Shown: positions 1 to 5,852 of the stretch, in pieces
Numbering within the stretch: position 1 is the first letter of the stretch
Layout: the number at the start of each line of letters is the position of its first letter
Source of the DNA: JAUVXJ01 sp034430275
GTDB taxonomy: Bacteria; Chloroflexota; Anaerolineae; UBA7937; B3-Chlor
Assembly (NCBI GenBank): GCA_034430275.1
Contig: DAOUEW010000018.1
Location: 1 to 9,274 of the forward strand
Length of the DNA: 9,274 nucleotides
Direction of reading: 5' to 3'
Program-made: the position numbers and the translations under genes
Notes under the pieces: generated by a model
What the model was told of the DNA's origin: nothing
The model's input: the letters and a program-made list of their open reading frames with translations, nothing else
The model's database searches: none

Positions 1-825
1 GTGTTGCGCATGAGCCTGCAAGATCTTGTCAACGCTGTAGGCGAAAGGGCATTGACTGAACTGGACAGCATCCTGTTCTCGGTGATCACTGTGGTCGTTG
101 GATATGTCTTCTACTGGGTAGTCGCGCGGGAGATCAGGAGCCTCACGCAGCAGAGGAGGCTAGAGGAGCACGTCGGTTATACCTTGACCAGGATCGCGCA
201 ATGGGTCACGGCGCTGGCGGTGCTCTCGGCTGTGCTGGCCCATTTCGGAGTCACGGTAGCGATGATTTCTGGCCTCCTGACGCTGCTCGGAGGCACGATC
301 ATCGGCTTCGCTGCCGTCAATACGATAGGGAACGCCATAGCCGGACTCATCGTGATGACCAGTAGGCCCTTTCGAGTTGGGGACCGCATATACTTCAACG
401 GCCAATTCGCGGACGTTGAGGCCATCGAGTTGATCTACACTAAGATGGTCACTCTCGACAACGTTTTGGTCTCCGTTCCCAACCAGGAGTTGCTCAAGGA
501 CGAGATCGACAACTTCGGAGAACGCAGGGTGATCAGAAGGCATGTGAGCGTGACCCCTGGGTTTGAGTACGAAAGCGAGGATGTGGAAAGGGCGTTGCTG
601 GAAGCCGCCAGACAGGTGCCCAGGGTGCTGGACAAACCCGAACCGTACGTGTGGATTACGGACATCCAGAGTTACGCCGTCGAATACACGCTGTACGCAT
701 TCATCGATGATGCCAGGGCGCTGCGGGCGATAGATGCCGAGTTGCACAGAGGCGTGCTCAATGTCTGCAAGGATCGCGGTATCGACATCAGCACGCCGCT
801 GCTACTGAGACAGGTGGGGGGATAG
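1..825 (+). CDS. MscS-family mechanosensitive ion channel
   Basis: This is probably a small-conductance mechanosensitive channel in the cytoplasmic membrane that opens under membrane tension to release solutes during hypo-osmotic shock. The 274 residues are close to E. coli MscS in size. Three hydrophobic segments are visible at about residues 22-43, 61-84 and 88-120. The third is the Gly/Ala-rich pore helix (IIGFAAVNTIGNAIAGLIV), followed directly by SRPFRVGDRI (121-130), which matches the MscS hallmark RPFRxGD. The beta-domain follows, including VSVPNQELL (157-165), and then an alpha/beta C-terminal domain. The reading frame is open at base 1 (GTG), with an ATG at base 10. No ribosome binding site can be seen, so the true start could lie outside the window. 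corA follows 39 bp downstream on the same strand and may be co-transcribed. Whether it responds to tension or has drifted to another role cannot be told from sequence. Confidence 0.9.
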   Translation: MLRMSLQDLVNAVGERALTELDSILFSVITVVVGYVFYWVVAREIRSLTQQRRLEEHVGYTLTRIAQWVTALAVLSAVLAHFGVTVAMISGLLTLLGGTIIGFAAVNTIGNAIAGLIVMTSRPFRVGDRIYFNGQFADVEAIELIYTKMVTLDNVLVSVPNQELLKDEIDNFGERRVIRRHVSVTPGFEYESEDVERALLEAARQVPRVLDKPEPYVWITDIQSYAVEYTLYAFIDDARALRAIDAELHRGVLNVCKDRGIDISTPLLLRQVGG

Positions 826-850
826 GGCCGTTAGCGTAGCCAACTGCCAT

Positions 851-856
851 GAGGTG
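851..856 (+). promoter_or_regulatory. Ribosome binding site of corA
   Basis: GAGGTG lies 8 nt before the ATG at 865, a normal distance. It supports this start for corA, and the start also lines up with the N-terminus of Thermotoga-type CorA. Confidence 0.6.
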
Positions 857-864
857 AGTGCAAG

Positions 865-1932
865 ATGCCAAATTCGATCAGCAAGAGGTCTCAGAAGGCT
901 GGACTCCCGCCCGGAACACTGGTTCACGTGGGCGAACCAGGGATGGAGGAGCCAAGGATCTCTGTGATGGTGTATGACGCCATGCGTCTGGAGGAGGAGT
1001 ACGTCGATACAGTGGGCGAGGCTTTCCCTCTTCAGGAGAGTCCTGTCGTGACCTGGATCAACGTGGACGGCATACACGACGTGAGCATTGTGGAGGAGCT
1101 GGGTGCCAGGCTGGGTCTGCATCCCCTCGTGCTGGAGGACATCCTGAATCCCGATCAGCGTCCCAAGATGGAAGACCTGGGCGATTACCTGTACGTGGTG
1201 TTGAAGATGGTGGATTGGGACGGGCAGCGGGGCGAGATCACGATGGAGCAGATGAGCGTGCTCGTGGGTGCCAACTACGTCGTCTCGCTTCAGGAGCGGC
1301 CTGGAGGGGACGTACTGGATCCCATTCGAGAGAGAATCAGGGAGGCCAAGGGGACTATCAGGGGAGAAGGGCCCGACTACCTTGCCTATTCCATCATGGA
1401 CGGGGTGGTGGACGGATGCTTCGGCGTGCTGGAGGGTCTGGGAGAGAAGGTGGAGGACCTGGAGGTAGAGTTGGTCTCCAGCCCCTTGCCAGAAACGCTC
1501 CAGGAGCTACACGTCTTGAAGAGGGAGATGATCTACATGCGCAAGGCGGTCTGGCCCCTGAGAGAGGTGGTCGCGACGCTGGAGAGGAGCGGATCTCCCT
1601 TGATCGAGGAGTCAACGGTTCCCTACTTGAGGGATGTCTACGATCACACCATCCAGGTCATGGATGCGGTGGAGACTGTGCGGGACATGCTCTCGGGAAT
1701 GCTGGACATCTACCTCTCCAGCATCAGCAACAGAATGAACGAAGTGATGAAGGTGTTGACCATCTTCGCCTCCATCTTCATTCCCCTGACCTTCATCGCG
1801 GGTGTGTACGGCATGAACTTCCAGTACATGCCCGAATTGGCCTGGCGCTGGAGCTATCCTGTAGTGTGGTTGGTGATGTTGGTTGTCGGGGTAGCTCTGC
1901 TCTGGTACTTCAGAAGGAAACGCTGGCTCTGA
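865..1932 (+). CDS. corA: CorA magnesium/cobalt transport protein
   Basis: This is a CorA channel, a homopentamer in the cytoplasmic membrane that lets Mg2+ (also Co2+) into the cell and is gated by bound metal. The 355 residues match the family length. The N-terminal KAGLPPGTLVHVG (11-23) and the overall course resemble Thermotoga maritima CorA closely, as recalled. A soluble domain (about 30-255) is followed by the long stalk helix (about 255-300), TM1 (about 296-315), the invariant GMN filter at 316-318 in YGMNFQYMPEL, TM2 (about 331-348) and the basic tail RRKRWL. Asp92 (in VLEDIL) and Asp257 (in LRDVYDH) fall where the regulatory inter-subunit metal site of T. maritima CorA lies. The gene ends 123 bp before the end of a convergent transporter gene. 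Nothing looks damaged. Substrate preference among Mg2+, Co2+ and Ni2+ cannot be read from sequence. Confidence 0.96.
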   Translation: MPNSISKRSQKAGLPPGTLVHVGEPGMEEPRISVMVYDAMRLEEEYVDTVGEAFPLQESPVVTWINVDGIHDVSIVEELGARLGLHPLVLEDILNPDQRPKMEDLGDYLYVVLKMVDWDGQRGEITMEQMSVLVGANYVVSLQERPGGDVLDPIRERIREAKGTIRGEGPDYLAYSIMDGVVDGCFGVLEGLGEKVEDLEVELVSSPLPETLQELHVLKREMIYMRKAVWPLREVVATLERSGSPLIEESTVPYLRDVYDHTIQVMDAVETVRDMLSGMLDIYLSSISNRMNEVMKVLTIFASIFIPLTFIAGVYGMNFQYMPELAWRWSYPVVWLVMLVVGVALLWYFRRKRWL

Positions 1933-2055
1933 TCCCCTGGCATCTTGGCTACGGCATTCTGACTCGAGCCTTGTCGGCGGGCTTCGCTGCCAAGCCGTGG
2001 ACTGGTGCGTGGCGCTCAACCCGGCAAGAATCGTCGGCGAGGTAGATGGGAACGA
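1933..2055. other. Convergent intergenic gap
   Basis: This is 123 bp between the 3' ends of corA and MFS-4. The only structure found by eye is a weak 5-bp stem (GGCTT 1980-1984 with AAGCC 1992-1996) with no T-run on either side. It is not a convincing intrinsic terminator. No credible small gene is seen. Confidence 0.5.
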
Positions 2056-3309
2056 CTAAGGGGATTCGGTGGGCGGAGGGCCTGCCACCGGTTCCGGCAT
2101 CATACGGACCACAGGGGCGCCGAGCAGCAAGATCAGCGCGCTCAGCGTGAAGGCCATCTGCAACCCGAAGACGTCACCGAGGGCTCCCATCACCACGGAC
2201 GCCCCCGATTCTAGCATGAAGCTGATGGCCAGGAGCATTCCATTGGCCATCGCTCGGTTGTTGGGGCAGTTCTCCTGTACGAGGGCCATGAGGACCGTGC
2301 GCGTGGCTGGTCCTGTGAGCCCCAAGAGCATGAGGATCGGCAACCGCACCCAACCATCGGCGGCAAGGAACACGAGCATCAGGACAGCGGCGGCGACCAT
2401 CGACGCGAAGATCACCACCCGCCTGCCCAGCCGATCGCTTATCGCACCCCCCATCAGAGCTCCGATCCATCCCACTCCCGTCTGCACGGTGAGGGAGATG
2501 CCAGCAAACCACAGGCTCTCTCCTTCTTGAGTGAGGAAGGTAGGCAGGAAGGTCATCCGGGCGGACGTGAGCAAGGCCCACACCGTGATGATGGCTAGCA
2601 TGGGAGCCATGAGTGGTCTGAGGGTTTGGAATCCTTCCCGGAGGGAGACTGTGCGCTGCGCTGCTGGCGATAGAGTCGAGATAGCTCGCAGGCGCACGAA
2701 GAGAAGGGCCGAGGCAGCCCACCCGCCGACCATCAGCCAGGGTGTGCTCTCCAGACCCAGATGACTGATCGCTGCCACGATGATCACCGGTCCCACGGCG
2801 AATCCGATGCTACCGCCGACCATCCACAGGCCCATTCCCCAACCCAGCTTCGTTCCAGAGACACGTCCGGCCACCGCAGGTGCCACAGCGTGCAGTGCGG
2901 CCGAACCAAGGCCGGCCGCCAAGGCCAGCAAAAGGAGAGCAGCGTAGTCCGGTGCAATCCCCAGCAAGCTCATCATGGTTGCGGTTGTGGCGGGCGCCAG
3001 GATGATGAGCCATTTGAGGTTCACCCGATCGCCCAGATGGCCGATGAAGGGCTGAAGCAGCGAGGGGACAGTGCGCGCGAAGTCGAGAACACCAGCCTCT
3101 GTCATGGAGAGAGACAGCTTGGCGATAAGCGATGGTAGCAGCGGTGCGACGAAGGAGGCGTACGTGTCGTGAACGCCATGGGCAAAGGTGAAGGTGATCA
3201 CGTGCCCTGCCTCGAAACTGGCGCTCTGAGGCTGTGGCGGGGATGAATCCTCTCCAATGCCTACTCCAGCTTGCGTCGGGTCCTTGCTGCTGTCGATGGA
3301 CTCAGTCAT
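2056..3309 (-). CDS. Fsr-like MFS transporter, copy 4 (last of four)
   Basis: This is a major facilitator superfamily protein of 417 residues with about 12 hydrophobic segments, most likely a proton-driven exporter of a small molecule. It resembles E. coli fosmidomycin resistance protein Fsr as recalled: AHGVHDTY in TM1 (43-50), PSLLQPFIGHLGDR (82-95), LHAVAP (139-144) and WMVGGSIGFAVGP (162-174). The C-terminal half carries the MFS loop motif SDRLGRR (291-297) and VQENCPNNRA (344-353). The frame is open further upstream to 3546. I chose the ATG at 3309 because it gives an N-terminus like the sister genes (M-T-E-S) and an 8-nt overlap with the preceding stop (ATGACTGA). There is no clear Shine-Dalgarno, so translation is probably coupled to the gene before it. 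Glu367 in TM11 is conserved with copies 2 and 3. The substrate is unknown. Confidence 0.9.
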   Translation of the reverse strand: MTESIDSSKDPTQAGVGIGEDSSPPQPQSASFEAGHVITFTFAHGVHDTYASFVAPLLPSLIAKLSLSMTEAGVLDFARTVPSLLQPFIGHLGDRVNLKWLIILAPATTATMMSLLGIAPDYAALLLLALAAGLGSAALHAVAPAVAGRVSGTKLGWGMGLWMVGGSIGFAVGPVIIVAAISHLGLESTPWLMVGGWAASALLFVRLRAISTLSPAAQRTVSLREGFQTLRPLMAPMLAIITVWALLTSARMTFLPTFLTQEGESLWFAGISLTVQTGVGWIGALMGGAISDRLGRRVVIFASMVAAAVLMLVFLAADGWVRLPILMLLGLTGPATRTVLMALVQENCPNNRAMANGMLLAISFMLESGASVVMGALGDVFGLQMAFTLSALILLLGAPVVRMMPEPVAGPPPTESP

Positions 3310-4591
3310 GGTTGTTCCAGCCGTAAGGGTATTGAGCGGGCAGTGGCTGTTGTGGTGGGGACTCGCCAGGCGTGGAGTAGCCCCCTGCTTTGGGAAGTAG
3401 AAGAACGAGCGGCAGGCTGAGCAGCATGAGGACGGCGCCGGCCGCAATGGCGGAAGCCAGACCAAGAAGGTCGCCCAAGACTCCCACCACCAGCGAGGCG
3501 ACCGATTCAGAGGTGAAGCCGAGGGCGTGATAGATGCCGGTGGCAAAGGCTCGATCGTCGGGAGAGGATTCCTGGACGAGTGTCAGGACGATGACGTTGG
3601 AGGGCGGAATGGCGAAGCCCAGCAAGATCAGAACCGGTACGAGCGCCCAGCCTGCGGCCGAGAGCAGGGCAACGGCGAGTATGGGGACGGCGATGATGAA
3701 CGCGGAGAGGACGCGTCGGCGGCCCCAACGATCACTCATGGAGCCCCCGACCAGGGAACCGACCATGCCCGCCCCTGCATTGATGGAGACAGAGAGTCCG
3801 GCAAACCACAGGGCAGCGCCCCGCTCGGTCAGGTACGTGGGCAGGAAGGTGAAAGTGGCCACCACCACGAATGCGCGCATCAGGGTGATGCCGGCAACCG
3901 GCACCAGGATACTCTTCATCGGGCGGAGTGCGCTGCGCCAGGAGTCGCCGTAGGCTACGTTGGCAGGCTGGGCAGGGAGCTGTCTGAGGTACGCGAATAG
4001 AACGGCGGAAGCGCCCCAGCCGCCGATCATCAGCCAAGGCGTGCCCTCCAGCGAGAGATAGTTCACGGCGACGACCACGATCAGCGGCCCCAGGGCGAAA
4101 CCGAGGGCCCCTCCGACCATCCAGACTCCCATCCCGCGTCCCAGGCTGCGTCCCGAAAGGCGACCGGCCATGGCCGGGGCCACAGCGTGGAACGTGGCGG
4201 AGCCCAGGCCAGCCAACGTGACCAGGAGAGCCAGGACCAGGAGGCTGGGGGCGATGCCCAGCAAGCTCATCGCTGTAGATACGACGGCAGGACCGAGAAC
4301 GACCATGTAGCGCAGATTCGTGCGATCGGCCAGGTAGCCGATCACGGGCTGGAGCAAGGAGGGCGACGAGCTGAGAAAGGCGATCAGACCCGCCTGAGTC
4401 TTGGACATGGAGAGTTTCTCCATCAGTGCTGGGAGCAAGGGGGGCAGGAAGCTGGCGTACGTGTCGTTGACGGCGTGGGCGAGTCCCAGACCGGTCACGG
4501 AGCTAGTGTCGAACTCGTCGCCGGTGGACGGCTGCCCAGTCGCTGAGGAGTGCGGTTGGAGGCAGGCTGTTACCTGTTCACTTGTGGTCAT
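3302..4591 (-). CDS. Fsr-like MFS transporter, copy 3
   Basis: This is a membrane exporter of the major facilitator superfamily (429 residues from the ATG at 4591) and a close paralogue of its three neighbours. Visible motifs are AHAVNDTY (39-46), PSLLQPVIGYLADR (77-90), FHAVAPAMAGRLSG (134-147), WMVGGALGFALGP (157-169), WLMIGGWG (186-193), SDRWGRR (286-292) and VQESSPDDRA (339-348). The tail runs about 30 polar residues past the last helix, longer than in the sisters, and its final codons overlap the start of copy 4. A GTG at 4621 in the same frame would add ten residues and lies 4 nt after the previous stop. I prefer the ATG because M-T-T-S matches the sister N-termini, although only a weak GGGG (4602-4605) precedes it. 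Fsr-type export is inferred; the substrate is unknown. Confidence 0.9.
   Translation of the reverse strand: MTTSEQVTACLQPHSSATGQPSTGDEFDTSSVTGLGLAHAVNDTYASFLPPLLPALMEKLSMSKTQAGLIAFLSSSPSLLQPVIGYLADRTNLRYMVVLGPAVVSTAMSLLGIAPSLLVLALLVTLAGLGSATFHAVAPAMAGRLSGRSLGRGMGVWMVGGALGFALGPLIVVVAVNYLSLEGTPWLMIGGWGASAVLFAYLRQLPAQPANVAYGDSWRSALRPMKSILVPVAGITLMRAFVVVATFTFLPTYLTERGAALWFAGLSVSINAGAGMVGSLVGGSMSDRWGRRRVLSAFIIAVPILAVALLSAAGWALVPVLILLGFAIPPSNVIVLTLVQESSPDDRAFATGIYHALGFTSESVASLVVGVLGDLLGLASAIAAGAVLMLLSLPLVLLLPKAGGYSTPGESPPQQPLPAQYPYGWNNHD
4015..4036. repeat. 22-bp exact DNA repeat shared by MFS-3 and MFS-2 (copy A)
   Basis: These 22 bp are identical to 5288-5309, and the match resumes after one mismatch for six more bases. 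They encode the conserved PWLMIGGW segment. This is a remnant of gene duplication, or of conversion between the copies, rather than a mobile element. Confidence 0.7.
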
Positions 4592-4625
4592 GCTACCGTT
4601 GCCCCGTCGGTCACCGCGCACATGC

Positions 4626-5840
4626 TCAGATCGAGGACGAGCCTTGCGGCGTCTGTGGATCCTGTGGGAGCAGCAGGATCAACGGAAGCGATGCGGCGAG
4701 GACGAGGGCAGTCACCACGAACGCCAGACTCAGGCTGAAGAGGTCTGCCAGGACACCCAGGATGACCGCTCCCAGAGACTCCGAGATGAAGGTCATGGAG
4801 AGTAGCACACCGGTGGCCAGCGCCCTGTTATCGGGGCAACACTCCTGCATCAGGGCCAGGAGGATCACGTAAGTGGCGGGCATGACGATGCCCAGACCGA
4901 TGAGGACCGGAACCTGGGGCCAGCCGGGGAGTGCGACGAGCGCCAGGAGCAAGACGGGTGCCACGGCGGTGGTAGCGAATGCGATGGAACGGCGGCCCAT
5001 GTGGTCCGAGGCGGAACCGGCAAGAAGGGCACCGGCCGCTGATACCCCTTGCACCAGCGACAAGGAGATGCCCGCCAGCCAGAGGTCAACGCCTTGGTTG
5101 GTCAATAGAGTGGGCAGGAAGGTCAGGGTTGCCGAGAAAGCCATGGCCCGCGCCATGACGATGCCCGCCACCGGCAGCAGAAGTGGCCGCATGTTCTCCA
5201 TTCCGCGGCGCCAGGAGTGAGTTGTTGATGGAGCGGTAGGTTTCAAGGATAGGCCCCTCAGTCGGAAATACAGGAAAGCCGAGCCTGCCCAGCCGCCGAT
5301 CATCAGCCATGGCGTGCTTCGAGGCGTCGCGAAGTTGATGGTGGTGGCTACCAAGACGGGGCCGATAGCATAGCCTAGATAGCCTCCCACGGTCCAAAAC
5401 CCGAGCCCCCTTCCCAGGCGTCCGCCAGACAGTCGTCCGGCCATCGCTGGCGCCGACGCGTGGAAGGTGGCGGACGCGAGCCCAGCAATGGTCACCAGGA
5501 GCGCCACTACTGCGTAGCGAGGGGCGACGCCGAGCAGGCTCATCGCCGTTGCGACCAGTGCGGGCATGAGGACGACCAAGTACTGCAGACTCGCCCGGTC
5601 GGCCAGGTGCCCGACGAGAGGCTGTAGGAGAGAGGGCGAGGACTGCATGAAGGCCAGGAGCCCCGCCTGTGTGTTGGACAGCGCCATGCGGGCAATCAAC
5701 ACGGGCAAGAGTGGAGGAAGGAAACTGGTGTATACGTCATTGAGAGCGTGTGCCAGACTGACAGTGAGTACATTGCCGGTCTGGAACCCCTCTCCGCTGG
5801 AGCCCTGATGGCTGTTCACATCAACACTATGGTGCGGCAC
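4626..5840 (-). CDS. Fsr-like MFS transporter, copy 2
   Basis: This is a major facilitator superfamily membrane protein of 404 residues, the shortest of the four paralogues. It carries the same signatures: AHALNDVY (30-37), PSLLQPLVGHLADR (69-82), FHASAPAMAGRLSG (126-139), WLMIGGWAG (178-186) and MQECCPDNRA (331-340). Two positions differ from all sisters. The TM5 motif reads WTVGG instead of WMVGG, and the C-half loop motif reads SDHMGRR (278-284), with His replacing the usual Arg after Asp. I chose the GTG at 5840 because GAGAGG lies 5 nt upstream of it. A GTG at 5846 would add two residues but overlaps that ribosome binding site. The gene starts 12 nt after the stop of copy 1, so it is almost certainly co-transcribed. 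It is probably a small-molecule exporter; the substrate is unknown. Confidence 0.9.
   Translation of the reverse strand: MPHHSVDVNSHQGSSGEGFQTGNVLTVSLAHALNDVYTSFLPPLLPVLIARMALSNTQAGLLAFMQSSPSLLQPLVGHLADRASLQYLVVLMPALVATAMSLLGVAPRYAVVALLVTIAGLASATFHASAPAMAGRLSGGRLGRGLGFWTVGGYLGYAIGPVLVATTINFATPRSTPWLMIGGWAGSAFLYFRLRGLSLKPTAPSTTHSWRRGMENMRPLLLPVAGIVMARAMAFSATLTFLPTLLTNQGVDLWLAGISLSLVQGVSAAGALLAGSASDHMGRRSIAFATTAVAPVLLLALVALPGWPQVPVLIGLGIVMPATYVILLALMQECCPDNRALATGVLLSMTFISESLGAVILGVLADLFSLSLAFVVTALVLAASLPLILLLPQDPQTPQGSSSI
5288..5309. repeat. 22-bp exact DNA repeat shared by MFS-3 and MFS-2 (copy B)
   Basis: This is the partner of 4015-4036 and lies at the equivalent codons (PWLMIGGW) of the neighbouring paralogue. 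Confidence 0.7.
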
Positions 5841-5845
5841 GGTCA

Positions 5846-5851
5846 CCTCTC
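5846..5851 (-). promoter_or_regulatory. Ribosome binding site deciding the MFS-2 start
   Basis: On the minus strand this reads GAGAGG. It is 5 nt before the GTG at 5840 and directly follows the stop codon of copy 1 (5853-5855). It favours GTG 5840 over GTG 5846. Confidence 0.55.
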
Positions 5852-5852
5852 G

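Noticed and set aside
160..747. Minus-strand open frame (195 codons) opposite the MscS gene
   Set aside because: It is antisense to a gene with recognisable MscS motifs, and its product has no recognisable domain.
1979..1996. Possible bidirectional terminator between corA and MFS-4
   Set aside because: The stem is only five base pairs and no T-run follows on either strand.
1215..2045. Long plus-strand open frame (276 codons) overlapping corA
   Set aside because: It lies in another frame of a clear CorA gene. The protein is rich in Gly/Arg/His with no family motifs, typical of off-frame reading in GC-rich DNA.
3310..3546. Upstream extension of MFS-4 (79 extra codons)
   Set aside because: It overlaps the conserved C-terminus of MFS-3 in another frame and reads as low-quality Ser/Pro/Cys-rich protein. 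The sisters start at the equivalent of ATG 3309.
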